From: Motacilla alba alba
Lineage: Eukaryota; Chordata; Aves; Passeriformes; Motacillidae
Assembly: GCF_015832195.1 (NCBI RefSeq)
Contig: NC_052032.1
Coordinates: forward strand, 9,306,618-9,370,617
DNA: 64,000 nt
Direction: 5' to 3'
A model generated the notes under the pieces. It made no database searches, was not told the DNA's origin, and was given only the letters and a program-made list of their open reading frames with translations. Numbering within the stretch: position 1 is the stretch's first letter; each line of letters begins with the position of its first letter. Both the position numbers and the translations under genes were made by a program. Below are positions 31,901-45,332 of this stretch, one piece after another.

Positions 31901-33309
31901 AAGCCCAAAGACACGTTCCTCAGTCTGAAGTTTACAGTGGCAGGAGGCGATGTTATGTTCTAGTGACCCTGAAAGAATGTCCTGATGTTATTATCAATTT
32001 TGGGGGTCTTTAAAATATTGACTACATTTGATTGTTGGCATTTTTCTCAGTAGAATATTGAATGTGTTCTCCTTTCATAGCAGTAGTTGTATTTTCTATC
32101 ATTACTATGGAGCCTGTAACTCTGAAGCATTTTGTTGTTTTCTTTTCTTTAGAATTTTGTTTGTTAATGATTACAAGATTCAGTTTCTGGCAGAGATTTA
32201 AATAGAGATAAGAGGCTCAGTCTGTTCAGCAAATGGCTTCTGAAGGCAAAGGGGGTTCAGGAAGGGCCGTGTTTTGGGCATGTACCAGACCCAGAGCTGC
32301 TCTTCTACCAGAGACCACGCTGATACACCAAACTCCTAATGGTTCACAGCAGAGAGAGCACTGAGGGAAGGTGTGACAGGAGCCAGTCCTTGCACTGATT
32401 TCCTGGGGAATGTCTTTCACATTGCCTTTTTCTCCAACACTGCTCTTGGAGCTTTTCACACTCCATTTAATCATTACACCTTTTTTTTTTACATGCTTTT
32501 TCTCTGTGGTGGAGCTTTGCTGAGTTCTGGATGAAAAGTTACCACCTCAGATGTGTGATTAGAGCATCACCTTCTTCTGAAAATTAAGATAAAAGCCTGC
32601 TGACTTAATAGCAGGAGCATTTGCACAGATAGAATCTTCCTAGCTGGGGCTGCTCTGCAGCTGGGGCCTCCTGAAGATCCCAGTAATACTTAACTTCTCA
32701 AAATGAAATTCTTCCCCCCCAGTATGAAGTAACCAAGGCTGCATCATTTCCATTTGTGCCTGTGACATTTTCAAGCACATTTCTAAGAGCTGTAGTTCAG
32801 CTCAAGCAGCAAAGCAGCACAAAAGGGCTTTGGCATGAACTTCTGGAGTCGGATGATCCCTGCACTTGCTGTCCGGGGCAAGATAAGCTGCATCTCAATG
32901 GGAACAGCCCCAGCCATGAGCAGAGACTTTGAAAATGTGCCAGGTAAAGCCAAAGAAACTGAAGCTGGTTACTGGGTATGAATTGTTATTCAGCCCTCAC
33001 AAAAGAGGAGGCTTTGACAACACCCCCGGTAACCTTGGCAAAGGGTTTTGTTAAGCAGGTCTGTGCCTCGCTGGCTTTTCAACCCGCAGGCATTGATTGC
33101 TCCCTCCTACATGGGAATTTGTGTTCCGGGAGGGGCCGGGTGGTGGCAGCAGCTGGGGCACCACGCTGAGCCTTTGCTCCGCTCCCAACAGCCGCCTCCA
33201 GGGAACGGAGCCCGCCCTGCTCCCGGGGAAATGCAGCTGGAACTGCCCTCGCTCCTTCCTACAGCCTCCAGGGTTCTCGTGGCTCCTTGGAGAGTCACCG
33301 AGTTCTGGG
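28967..33309. other. Non-coding region, no gene recognised
   Basis: No exon or RNA gene is recognised. It contains purine-rich stretches (about 29550-29700 and 30700-30800), degenerate internal repeats at 31159-31240 and a G+C-richer patch at 33120-33300. Confidence 0.6.
31159..31240 (+). repeat. Degenerate A+T-rich tandem repeat
   Basis: Variants of GAAGATTTAGTAGTTTGCAT recur: GAAGATTTAGTAGTTTGCAT, GAAGATAGTAATTT, GAAGATTTAGTAATTTGCAT and AGAATTTGCAT. Three to four decayed copies are visible. Confidence 0.75.
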
Positions 33310-33356
33310 GTCACGGAGCGTGGAAAAGACCTTTAAGATCAGCAAGTCCAACTTGA
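33310..33356 (-). mobile_element. CR1 LINE 3'-end fragment
   Basis: TCACGGAGCGTGGAAAAGAC followed by CTTTAAGATCAGCAAGTCCA reads as the reverse complement of the CR1 3' end (TTGGAAAAGACCTTTAAGAT, then CATCAAGTCCAAC). It is short and diverged. Confidence 0.75.
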
Positions 33357-33754
33357 GTTTCTCCCATAGTGGGATCACTGCTGAGGATGATGAGTTATCT
33401 TCTGGATGAATAGAATAGTATTTTGAAGAACGGAGTGTTGTTTTCACAATGTCTCTTGGCTGCACGTGTTTATACAATATTTCTACTTACTTTTTCCTGT
33501 AGATCTTTAGGCACTTGGTAGAACAGAAAACGGGCTTTTTATAGACTCTGCTGGCTGTGTTCTATTGCTGCTATACATGAATGGGGAAACCTGGTCCAAA
33601 CAGACCTACAAAGGAAACCCTTTCCCCTGAAATAAGTTCAAGACCAGTTATATCACCACATTACACTGCAGACTTAGAGTATTGCCTAATCTGGAAATAA
33701 ACTGTTACTTCATGATAAAGATCCAGTGCTGATCTGTGTGGCTGGTAAAAGAGA

Positions 33755-33800
33755 GATGAGGTGATTTGCCCTAAGCTTTACAGCAAACCAGAAGCAAGGG
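33755..33800 (-). mobile_element. Possible MIR-type SINE relic
   Basis: GATGAGGTGATTTGCCCTAA followed by GCTTTACAGCAAACCAGAAG resembles the reversed MIR core (GAGGTTAAGTGACTTGCCCA, then AGGTCACACAGC). Only the core segment is visible and divergence is high. Confidence 0.4.
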
Positions 33801-35954
33801 TCATCTTTCTTGTTTACAATTTCATGTTACGGTGTGAAATAAATGCCAATGTGAGTGATGATTCCATCTGTTAGGAAAAGACATAGGAGTTAGGAGCTCC
33901 CAATTCCTCCAGTGCAGTCTGACATATTGAGCACGACTGGAGCCTGGGACATAAAAGATGCTGAAGCAAACATCATGCAGTCATTAGGCAATTAGATAGA
34001 AGTTCTTTTCCTGTCTCCAAACCAGCTATTGAGGAGAATGCAGAGATGCTCTGATTAGACAGAAGACATTTAATTTCCATTTCCATCCAACAATTTCTGA
34101 ATTCCTTCCTTGAAGAGTCAGCTTTCCAAAACTCTCCATTTTGTGTTCCCCTTAATCTCATGGGTACTGCAGAGAATATGCTCGCTGGACTTCTCTGTCC
34201 ACGCTCATTAGTTCAGAGCACTTGGCTCATTTCCTAGGATTTGGTCTAGCACAGCCTCTGACCATCCAGGCATTTGTCTGAAAATCATTTCCCTCTTCAC
34301 TTCTGCAGTTTTCCTTTCAGTGCCTGAGCAATTAAAATCCCGAGTGATCAAAGCCCTGGTCTTCCAAGTGTCCCTTGTTTTTCACAATCATGGCATGAGC
34401 TCCTTTGCCTCGCTGCCTGAGCTGAGCTCAAACAAAGAAGGTACTACAATTGCTCAATTGTTAGGAACTGTGAAGAGTCTTAGCCAAAATATTGACATCA
34501 TTCTGACTTACACATTAAGAATTAATTTTTACTAGGTCTGTAACTAGAGATTAGCGAATCATTTGGATGTCATTAAAATCAAATTGGTTGTCACAAAAAA
34601 TCATTGAGGTCTAAACAACTATTGCTTTTCACTTTCCTGTCTTGATTTTTTGATCTTCGCTATTCTTTTGTATTCCTGGATTATTTCTGACTCTCCCTTC
34701 ACAGGTGTTTATTCTTTTCTGCCTCTAAATTGTCTCTATTATGTATATGCAGCATCTGTTTCATGGCAGAATACAAATTGTTTCTCTGTATATAATTTGT
34801 CTTGACTCAGATGTTCCTTGCAGAACTATGGGTTCCTTTACGTCGACACTCCTGATTCTCCAGGCATTTCTGGTCCCTTGTGATCGAGGAGTCAGTGAGT
34901 CACAGCCTGTGTTTGTGCATCCCCCCATCCTGGGGTACAGAGCAGGCAGATCATACCTGCTCGGGCCTCCTCACCCCAAAAGGTCTCCAATTCCCCTCCA
35001 TGCCCATTTTTGACATCCCGGAGGGATGCGATCTTTCAGTCAGAACTTAAGACACCTATTTCCATCAGGCCCTGCTCCTGGCCCGTGGAATGACCCAGAG
35101 CAGGTGGAGCCCTGCTGACAGGCTGTGCCGTGTGCCTGCAGTCCCCGAGTAGGTGTTTTTATGGGGAAGGTGGAAAGAGGGAGGTTTTTTTGTTTTGTCA
35201 GCGAGTGGGAGAAGTATTGAAGTTGTAAAGAACATCGGGAGCGTAGGGTGCGAGGGGGGAGAATAGAGGGTTTGCAGCACTGTAATTTCCCCCAGGGCAG
35301 AGATCTCAGAGCAGTATTTAACAGGCTATAGACTGTGCAATACTTAAAACAAATAGATGGAAATGAGTCTTTCTTCTATTAATATGGCCTAGCCCTCAGG
35401 AACAGTGCTAAAATGGGTTTGCAAGGCACAATTACCGCAGAGTCCTGTCAGGCTGCTGTTAATTCCTCCAGGCAGAGCTCCGTGTTTTGCTGCCTTCAGC
35501 CAGCCATTCATTTGTCCGCCCACAGCCCGGAGCCCCCGGCGGCAGCGGGGAGCTCCAGAGCCGCTTCCCTGGCTCTGGGAAGGGGGAGCTGCTGAGGCAG
35601 GAGCGTTACCCGGGGCCCGAAATAGCAGCCCCTGCCTGCCTCAGTGCTCTGGCACCAGCCTCGGCAACCCCAAAATGCACTCGGGCTGCTCTAGGTGCTT
35701 AGAGCGATTCTTGCCTTGGATTCTGTGAAAAACATTCTTTTGAAACAAGGTATGTCTTAATGCCTTAGCTGGAGTGTGGAGGAAAGAGTTTGAATTGTGG
35801 GTTCGAGGTAAAATTGATCCTGAAAGCTAGATTTGAAGAATTATTTCAGGATTGTTGTAACCGCAATATGAATTTACTTTCGGAGGCATAGCTTGGTTTA
35901 GAGCTGCACTTTGATATATTTTTCTGCTATTTTCTGGACTTATCTTCAAAGAAA
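33801..35954. other. Non-coding region, no gene recognised
   Basis: No exon is recognisable. A G+C-richer patch at about 35500-35640 lifts frame lengths to about 107 codons without protein-like features. Confidence 0.6.
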
Positions 35955-36821
35955 ATGAATTTTTTATTTCTCAGCCAGGTGGTGGAGTCTTCTTCCTCAG
36001 CCCTTGTACCGTATCATTTATCCAAGAAGTTCAAATCATGTAAAGCTGGGAGGTTTCAGCTCCTTTCCTGTGAGCTAAGATATATTTCAATGTCACCATC
36101 ACAGAAGATTGAGGCACAGGGAGCAGTTGTGAATTACGAGAGGTCTCCAGGAGGTAGTGGCAGACCCAAGGAGCAGAGTGAAGGTGACCTGACGTGCAGT
36201 GCTCGATCTGCCTGTCAGCTGATACGGGCTCTGTGGAGAGACTCTGGTGTCATTTACCATCCGAGTCCAGCCAAGCTGGGGCTCGTCCTTCAGCTCCTTT
36301 GCAGGAGCTTTTCCAACGGCAGCCTAGCAGCAGCCCTGGCTTGGCAGAGCAGGGCAATGCAGGACAAGGTCCCCGGCCAAAGGCTGCTGCTGCAGCGAGT
36401 TCCGAGCGCCCGGCACGGAGTCCCGGAGCTGCCTCGCAGTCAGGCACGGGCTGGGCTATTCATTCTGCAAACAGCCTCCTTCCTCTCCATGCCAGCCCCA
36501 GGGACACGGGGGAATGGCAGAGTTTATTATAAACTGAGTGGAGGAACAGACTATTGCTGGAGGAGATCCAGGGTTATAAAAGATTGGAGCGGGGAGGGGG
36601 AGGAGGAGGGAGCAGGACATAATTTGTGTTTGTGCGTGAGGGGGTGCAGACTGTTGGTTTCAGCCAGGCATTCCCCAAACCCTCAGGACCTCTGCCTGGT
36701 TTTGGTGGGATTTTGTGCAGTGCACCCCGTGCTGTGTCAAAGCCCACTTACTTTTTATTGTATCAATCATCCTCTTTATGCAGCACCACGACTCGGAGAA
36801 CGCTTGCAGGTCCTGCTCTGA
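35955..36821 (+). other. 288-codon open frame, status uncertain
   Basis: This is the longest frame in the window. It begins MNFLFLSQVVESSSSALVPY and ends LGERLQVLL. No domain, signal peptide or known family is visible. Composition is mixed: Leu/Ser/Arg-rich, an EGEEEGAG stretch near residue 215 and a Cys-rich end. A T-rich tract ending in CAG at 35974 would make a good splice acceptor. Against coding, residues around 50-75 overlap what looks like an old MIR-type SINE, no AATAAA follows closely, and no partner exon is evident. The options are a chance frame, a lineage-specific exon or a lncRNA exon. Confidence 0.2.
36090..36170 (-). mobile_element. Possible MIR-type SINE relic
   Basis: CATCACAGAAGATTGAGGCA, CAGGGAGCAGTTGTGAATTA and GGTAGTGGCAGACC follow the order of a reversed MIR (CAGATGAGGAAACTGAGGCA, AGAGAGGTTAAGTGACTTGC, GTGGCAGAGCC). 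Divergence is high, so this is tentative. Confidence 0.4.
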
Positions 36822-39800
36822 ATGAGCTGCGCTTGCTGCCAGCTCAGCCTAGTTACTGCTGTAACTTAGTCTGGGGGATGGGAGAAAAAGGTTGCTGCTA
36901 CTTTAAATATAATGCATTAAGAGGATGCTGGAAAAAGGCCTGCATGCTGTAATACCCAGCCATCGAGTGGGAAAAGGAGCCAGATGTAATACAAAAGAAG
37001 AAACACAGCCTCTTATGGATGCTGCACTAATTCATAAATCAGGTGAATCAGCTTAGGCAACTGCTGTGTTTTTATGCCTCTGCTGCATGGAGAACTGCAT
37101 GTTGGATGCTTTTATTTGAAGTAATGGAACCAGATAATCCTTTGGACCAGGACAACTCCAATGGTAAGAAGTAGAAAACATAGAAGAGAGAGGGAAAAAA
37201 AGGGGTAATGAGAGAGTCTGAGTTCCCCATCCTGCTAAAGGCACAGGGGTAGGCATGTGTTTGTACTGTCTTCTGCATGGATAAGTGGAAATGAATGTGG
37301 GAATGTGCTTCACAAGAGCTTAGAAATCCCTCTGTTTACAGGGTCTGGAGACAAACATGTAGCAGACTGATACACTGAGATATTTATTCTTCTGGAAGGA
37401 GCAGGAAGCAGGCAGCATTAACCTGTCTCTTGAGCAGTCTGTGCAGAGGGAGCAGGGACCTGTGCCTTCCACCTTCTTCAGCTTGGGGGGCTTTTTGCCA
37501 CTGAGAAAAGAATGGAACTTTGTGCCGTATGTGCTGTCAGATGTAGCATTTGGGAACAGATTCTTTATCTGCAGAAAGCTTTCCTACAGGCAGATGCATG
37601 AGTAATTTACTTAGGAGGATATATTTAGCCAAGGACCACATAAATTCGCCCTGGAATTAAAGTCCATGGTTAAAAATGCAGCTATTCCATGGATTTATAG
37701 CATTGCACATGCTGATGCTCTGCTATCCAGTCTATTGGAAAGCACACAAAAAAGCATAAATTGAGGGGGAAAGTTGTTTGCAAGTCTCATTTCTCTGTTA
37801 GTGGAGAGAATTGGCTGCATTGAGGACAACAAAGTATTCATGTTTATGAAAACAATTTCAGATGGTGATTTTTGGAATAAATTGATTCGCAACTGTTTAA
37901 TATGCATTCAGTATATTCTGAATACAGCTTGAAATCCACTAAATATTCCACTTCCTACATAAATATTGTTCAGGAAGTAGTTATGGATTTCCCACAGCGT
38001 ATTCTCTGCTGGTAAACAGAGCTTCAAGTCCGACACAACTGCAGCGTTAATATCACAGAGACCTAAAACTGTGTGGAAAGAATGTGGTTAAGGGAATGAA
38101 GTAACATTTAAACTATGTGAACAGTTGACTGGGCACATAGAAGTAGGAAGCACTGCTTTACTTGGGGCTCTGTGCCCTGCTGAAATAGAATTTAAAATCA
38201 CCAAGGCAGATTTCAGTGGTGTTTCAAATGATGATATTTACATGAAAATATTAAGAGGGAAGTCTCACACTTCTTATTTGTCCTTTCTATTCTATTTCAT
38301 ATGTAGTTACATTAATTCCTCTCTAGAAGAACAGCATCTACCTCTCATGTCTCATACCTCCTCTTAGACCATGGAGACACAGAATTAAATCTCGTTTTCT
38401 TTCCAGCAAGAAGTTTTAGGATTTTCAGAGAAGTGCATCCATAGTTTGAGCTGATATTAACAAACATGTAGCAGGTGTTCTTGCCCATCCCAGTGTTAGA
38501 ATCTGGCCTTTAGGAGTCACAGAGAGTGTCTGGGTTCTGAGGGAAATACAAGTTTAACTTTATTTTCTTTAATATGTTAAAATCCTCATAAAATTTAGAA
38601 TGCATAATTTAAGATGCATTGGTTCTCATTCTTTTCTTACAGACATCTAAAGCATATTCTGTCACATTGGGTAGAAACTTCTTTTTCCTACAAAATATTT
38701 GAATAAGTCAGCAAACACTGGGGAGGTTCAGAAGCTGGGAAATGAGAGATAAGCAAGCGCTGCTGGCACCAAGGATCTGGGGAAAAACTTCATTGCTTCC
38801 CCTTCCTATGTAAATCCCCATCTTCTTTTTAGTTTTGTTTAAATTACTCTGATTTAAACTATCTCATTGTAAACAAATGACTTGAACCATTTATTGATCA
38901 GAAGGTCAAATCCTTCCCTGTGCTGCTGCTGGAGCTGCAGGACTGAGGGGCTCAGCTGCTGTTCTGAGATCCCAGGCATTGTTTTGCATGAATTCAGTAA
39001 ACAAAGTTCCCAGAAATCAGCCAGCTGAGTGCTGTTCAGGAAGATTCTCCCCTTGAGAACGTTCCCTTGTTCTGGAAGCAGCTCCTCGCTCCCTTGGATA
39101 TCCAGCAGCTCTGGACGTGCTGGGAACTGTTGTGTTTATCCAAGTGGGCTGCTCATGTGACAAGTCTTAGTGCCCTGGGGAGTGACCATGACTTAAAACT
39201 CCCGTGCTTGCTGTAAAAGTGCCTTTTCACCTTCAAGGGTGCCAAATCAAACCCCCTTTTCTGCCAGCCGAATGAAGTCCATTCTTTAATTTTTGCTCTA
39301 CCTGCGGGTTAACCATCTACCTTAAAATTCAGCCTCGGTTCCTTCTGTGTTGCTTATTGCCAGCACAATCAAGAGATGATTAATGACAGAAAAAGCTGTT
39401 CTGAAGAATTTGTGGCCATAATGTACTCGAGAGTTGCTTTTTTTGCCTCCTGCAGCCCTTCCATTTGCTTACTAACGTGCATGAATTCAGCTCACAGGAC
39501 GGTGGTGGAATATTCAAGACTGGGAAGCTGTGTCTCATTTCTCAGCACAGGGGTTTTTTTCCTAATCAAATTAAGTTGCCAACTTTTCATGGAGATGCCT
39601 CATAGATTTATTATTGCTTGTAGCCGGAGCAGGGAATCACCACTCATTTGTGTGGGGACCTGAGATTAAATGAGATTTAAGCTGGGTTGGTTGCCTTGAC
39701 GTAACAGCCCCTGGAATAAAACCTGTGGGTTTTGCATCACCTGTGGGCGCAGTGCTTACTGGATTTTTCTCTGATTCTCCAGGGAGCTGCAGTGCTTGGC

Positions 39801-42800
39801 TGCCTTGAGCACAGCCTGACAGGCTGCTCTTCATTTGGAGACTTGTGCAGGGAGTCCTGTAACTTTTCTCCTCCACATGGGATAAAGGCTCACAGAAACT
39901 TGCAGGTTCTCATATGGATTTTAAAAATCATTAAAGCAACCCCCACATTATTTTCTCCTTCTCCCCCTCCTATTATTTGCTTTCCATTATCTGGAATGCA
40001 GGCATGTAGGGAAACATTATTGTCATTTTGTGGTGGCTCACAGCTCTGACTTTTTGAAGTGTTCTTTTTAATGTAGTGGCATGGATTTACTTCTTTTCAC
40101 CGACAAAAAAAAAATCAAAAAAATCTTGGAAGAAACTTGCTGAAGAATGTGCTGATTCCAAAACCATAACCCTAAATTACCCATTTTGGAGGGATGACAT
40201 ATCAGAGCTATGGATTTCTCTTTTGTACTATAGCCACTTGCTGCTCCATGAATAAAAGACAGCTCAGCAGCTTTCTGCAAGCCGCTGAAGATTTATAAGA
40301 TGTTTTATTTGTGTGCAAACTCTTGAGTACAAAATATCAATGAATTATGTATTCTTTGTGTCTTCTAATTGCTCAGATCTCAGTTTGTACAGCTCTTGTC
40401 AGCACTGGAGCCACCTCTGAGTTTATTATTTTCTGTGTCCTGACAATATTTCTTTGTGATTCGGTTGTTAATCCTTAAAGAGCACAAGATTTTTATTAGA
40501 CTTTTTGAACAACCTCGTAGACCAGATCCCAGCTACTGGTTTTAGTGGAATCATATTCCCTACACAATAGGTGTGAATCACAGGTGCAGATTTTGTGCCA
40601 CAAAGAAATAAAATTAAACCATTGTGCTTTAATAACACAATAATTACAGCATATTTTTTTCAGTCTCTGACGTACACATTGAACCAGGTGAATTGCTTGG
40701 ATGGCAGCCAGGCTTGAACTTTGCTGTTGGTAATTGAGATTCTTCAGGCACTGTTCGAGGGCAGTAATGTCATCCTGGCCTCAATGACACCTTGGCATGC
40801 ACTGGAAATCACAGCTGGTGGAGAGGAAAGCAGAGGCAAGGGCTGGGAACACAGAATTCTTTGTAGGTCGTGTGTGGTAGCAGCGTTGAGTGGGAAAGCT
40901 CCAGAGGAATGGCAGCTCAAGGATTCAGCAGATTACTGCACAATGATTTGTAAATGCATCCTGCAATTTCCAGCTTGGAAATTGAGCTGGGGACAACCAT
41001 TGCATGCAGTGGCTTCCTCTCAGTCCCTGCTGAAATCAGTAGAATGGGGCAGAGCAGTCAACAAATGAGCCCTGGATAAATAAATAAATAATAAATAATC
41101 CCCCTGGATGATTGGCATTTAACAAGGGAGAGCCATCCAGATGGAATCCTGAAGGAGCATCCAACGAATGGAATGTAACCATCCATACTTGGAGGTGCTG
41201 GAAATAGTCACAGCCATCTCTTGGTTCTTAGGAACTAAAGAAAAGGGTCTTTTCATAGTCAGGCAAATTCAAGGCCTCTTTATATTCCTCCTAAAAGAGA
41301 AGAACTTCAGAGCACTGTGAGAGATCCTCCCAGATCCATCTCTTCCACACAGCACTGCCAGTCTCCCTCAGAACTTTCTACATCAGCCGTAGCTGGAGGT
41401 GAATTCGGCATAACTGGATGGGATGGAAGAGTGCACAGGCAAGGGATTTCCTGGGAGCAGAGATGAGGAGGAGTTCAAGCATACATGTGACGTATCGAGG
41501 TGTTTATAGGTGAGAAGCTTTTAAATTAGTGAGACTCTGGTAGCAGCTGAAAGGAAGTGGAGGAGCCCAGAAGGAAGTGTCCCTTGCTGATGAGATCTGA
41601 GCCCCACATTTCGACCCAGTGGGGTTTCTGAGCCCTTCAGCCAAGGGTTGTTGGGATGCCATGGATGAAACTCAGCTGTTGGCCGAGAGCCTCCTCTTCT
41701 GGTGCTGCCCAGAGAGATGGATGGGTGCTGATGCCTGCCATCCCTGGCTAACCAACCCACCCTAGGGATGGATGTACAGAATAAAGAGCTGCCTACCCCG
41801 AGCCAGTGTTCTTTATGACATCCAAACGGGGCGTTAGCCCAGGAGGTTCCTCGGGGCATACACGGGGTTATCCCAGCACCTGGAGCATTGTGGGGATCAC
41901 GTTTGGATTTAGATGCTTCCTCTCTGAGCATCTCCAAGGAGCCAGCACATGGAAAAGCTGTGATTGCAGAGCATTCCTGCTGCTGGTGGAGGCTCAGAGG
42001 CCCAGCATATACCTTGCTCAGTGAGTCAGTTGTCAAAATGATTTTGGCTGCTATGGAGCTTAGTGCAGGGATCAGAAAATACCTGCCAAAATGAGGCTTC
42101 AGAAAATGTTTGTTTTCCTAGCAGATCTAGATGTGCCTCTAGTTTTGTTTTACACCTTTAAACACTTCTCTGGCTGCAGCTGGAGGCTGGTGGGCAGCTG
42201 TGGCAGATGTTATAACACGAGTCCTTGTTCTTTGTGCTGGGGCTGCTTGTGTGGGTTTGTTTACTTAGTGTTGGGTGGGCAGGGCCTGGCTGATGGAGCA
42301 AAGCGATGCCTCTGGATGTGGGTCCTGCTCTGAGTCCTAGGGAGAAACCCTGATACTTGATGTTTTGAAAATAGGAAAGTAAAGTGCAGATAGCATTCTC
42401 TTATTTGGTCCAGAATGAAGAAAAAGGAAAGAAAAGGCAAAATAATAATAGTAAAATTTAGTCCAGAGTTCACAAAATTTTATTGTCTCTCCGACTGGCC
42501 CTGTGTTTGCAGAAGTGCTGTTGGAGCCTTTCTCCTGGCAGGGAGAACATCCCTGAAGAGTTTTTCACAGTCCATGTGTCAGACAGGAATGCAAAGGATC
42601 AATTTACAACCAGAGACAAAGATCTGAAAATGTCCGGGGGGACCTTGGGGAATGTTTCTCACCCCAAATAGTCTGAGTGATGTAAGTGATCCCACTGGCT
42701 GCAGCCTGTGTCCAGCTTTGCCCTGAGCAGCAGCAATAAAAGCAGAGTCTGTGGCTGCAGCCGAGCGGGGGCAGGAGCCCCAAGCACACACAACCTCCTC

Positions 42801-44517
42801 CCAATCACTTCTACAGGGCTGCAGAGAATTCCAGCGTGTTGAGGAGAGCTCAGGAGTGCACCACGGTGTTCCAGGGAGTGCTGTGCCTGTTTCCATGAGT
42901 AACTGGCTTTGTTCAGCTGATCATCCTTTATTATTGGCTTGCAGCTGTCACAAACACAGGCATTGAGCTGAGGAGTTGTATTTAGAAGTGCCCTCTGGAT
43001 GGGATGCTTTGGAAGCTACACAGAGCAGTTGGAAGTAGTTTCCAGTTCAGTTTGGCCAGTTTCTGGATAATGGTTTTACTTTCCCTGAAAGTTGGTAGTC
43101 ATTTTTATTTCATCTATTCTTAGAGATGTTTGTCTTATTGTCATTTAAAGTTTCCTGGTAAACTTCAGGCAAAACCAGAGGATGCATTAATCTATTTCAT
43201 GTCATTTGCAACAGGGTCTGTAAAGTCAGGCCTTAATCTTAGAAATGTGTATTGCTGTACTCAGCAGGGGATGGCAAAAGGAGTTTGTCTGAGTTGTCTG
43301 GATGATCGCACGCACAGTTCATTCTTTGTTTTGACTCTCACAAATGATTGTTGTTTTTAAGACTAAAAAAAAAAAAAAAGAAGGTTTAACTATTGTGACT
43401 TTAAACCCAAGATGAAGCTGATCACACAAATTCAAGGCACAGAAAAGGTAACCAGCATTTAGGATTTAGGGAAAAAAGCAGGTGCATGCAAGTTGAACCC
43501 AGTGCTGAGCACACTGAGGGCTGCTGACCCGCCTGCCTGTGCCTCTGCCGAGGAGAGAGGCAGGTTTTATTTTCCCTGCTTATTCATTTTCTGAGTCATT
43601 CATCTTGTGCTATAGCTATTGAAAACTGTAACAGAGTCTGGGAAGCACTTGGCTTTTGAGTGCTGCCTCCTGATTGGACTGGGGAATGCTGCTGTTGGGG
43701 AATAATGTGTGAATACCATCTGCTCCGAGGAGCCGGGAGCCTCCGTGGATTCTGCTGGAGAGGCACCTTCAGCCAGGACTGCAGGCAAGGGGAGCCCGCC
43801 TGCCTTCCCTCTTTCTTGTCCAAACTTTTACTTGTCACTGGATTTCCTTTCTGTTTCCCTGTGGAACTTTTTTTGTGCTTTGCCCGAAGGCTGAGCTGTT
43901 TCTCCTGTGGGTTTTGGAGGTGTTTTTCCTTTATTTTTTTTTCCCTGTGTGGGATTTCTTCTGGGGTTCAGCATGCACACCAAGCCGGGAAGTGAATCAG
44001 GGAGTTTTGCAGCTGTTTATTGCAGCACGAGAGTTAACGTGGAATGTCTGAGTTGCTCTGAGAAACTACTTCCAAAAATTTGACCTGCTTGTAAGAAGGT
44101 AAGCAGGAAAAGACTTTGGAATTTGGGGACTGACTTTCTGCTTGCAGGGGGGGGTTGTTTTTTTAGGAATGAATGTGAATCATTTGCAGTGTACAGTTGC
44201 CTTCTAGCAATGCCTGGGATCAAAGACTGGGATTTGTCTCTGGATTTCTTTAATGAGCAGAGTTGGAACAGTGATTGTCTCTCTCCCTTTTGTGTAGCAA
44301 TTGTTTTACAATAAGTCTTAACCCAAACTTTCTGCAGTGTGAGTGTAATTGTAATTCAGAACAGCAGCTCTTTTTGGGGTTTGTATCTTTATGCAGAGAA
44401 CTCTCAGGTCTCATTTTCCTGCTTATGGGATCTCTTTTTCTGTTATCAGACCAAGCAGTTAGTTTTCAGCAGTCTGTATTTCCTCTTGCAGAGGACAAGA
44501 TGTAGTTTGTGAGCCTG
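36822..44517. other. Non-coding region, no gene recognised
   Basis: A+T-leaning DNA without recognisable exons. It contains a TAAA-type microsatellite (41074-41100) and an A15 run at 43365-43379. Frames such as 171 codons at 41521-42036 (minus) have no domain signature. Confidence 0.6.
41074..41100 (+). repeat. TAAA-type microsatellite
   Basis: GATAAATAAATAAATAATAA followed by ATAATC: an interrupted tetranucleotide repeat. Confidence 0.9.
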
Positions 44518-44575
44518 TTAAATCCTGCCCACTGATGACCTGCTGAGAGACCTGGGGCCGTTCCTTCACCTCAGG
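44518..44575 (+). mobile_element. Possible MIR-type SINE relic
   Basis: AAATCCTGCCCACTGATGAC followed by CTGCTGAGAGACCTGGGGCC and GTTCCTTCACCTC follows the MIR core in forward order (AATCC-CTGCCACT, then CTGTGTGACCTTGGGCAAGT and TACTTAACCTC). Confidence 0.5.
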
Positions 44576-45269
44576 ACAGCAGAGCTGACACCACAGCCTG
44601 GGGCCACACTCTGTCCCTGTTAGCACATCCTGAACTCTTGCATGTGACCCCTAAAATATGGGTATGAATTCTTTTTCCGCAGGTTGTGTTCCAGTCAGAC
44701 TCTTCTATTGACACAAAACAAAGTTAGCAAAGGGAGGGCAAGAAATATTGATGGTTTGTAAAATCCTGTCCCTCCTTCCAGTGAGCCACATTATTCATTT
44801 TACTGTGTCCAAGGGGGAAATCTGCAAAAAAATAGTTCTAAGACTTTGCTGAAGACTCATTGCCATTTATTTTTGACAAATACCTGATTTTTGTGTTGGT
44901 GTGTTAAAGGTAACTGTGCAGCGAGTGTGTGAGCTGTACACTGATATGTACTGCAAGGCAAATGTTCAGTACCTGTAATTAAGGGAACAGTAGATTGGTG
45001 TAACTGATGCTTGATCTGCCCTAAACTTTTCATATCCAGTCAAGTTCAGATAGACAGGAGAAGGTCGTGCTCCTGCTGTGCTTCCTTACACCCAGGCTGT
45101 GGAGCAAACGTTCCAGAGCACAGCAAGGAGCTGTTGCATTGACAGTGAGGCATCTTTTCACTTAGTCATTTTCCTGGCCCGCTGCCAGATCATCAAAAGC
45201 AGCTCCTTCAATGAAGAAAAAACTTACTTTGCTGTAATTAGGAAAACTGTGGCAAGTCACAGAAGGAAT

Positions 45270-45332
45270 TAGGAGTTGGGCTTTGATGATCCTTGTGGGT
45301 CCCTTCCAGCTCAGGATATTCCATGGTTCAGT
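45270..45332 (+). mobile_element. CR1 LINE 3'-end fragment
   Basis: GGGCTTTGATGATCCTTGTG followed by GGTCCCTTCCAGCTCAGGAT and ATTCCATGGTT is the forward CR1 3' terminus, with the degenerate ATTCTATG tail repeat. Confidence 0.88.

Noticed and set aside
36585..36620. GGGGAGGGGGAGGAGGAGGG considered as a G-quadruplex
   Set aside because: It has only three runs of three or more G. It is better described as a purine-rich stretch.
41521..42036. 171-codon minus-strand frame
   Set aside because: No domain, no splice logic and heavily overlapping frames on the other strand. Its length is compatible with chance in a region this size.
43365..43379. A15 run as a possible retroposon tail
   Set aside because: No AATAAA precedes it, no recognisable gene body lies upstream and no target-site duplication is visible.
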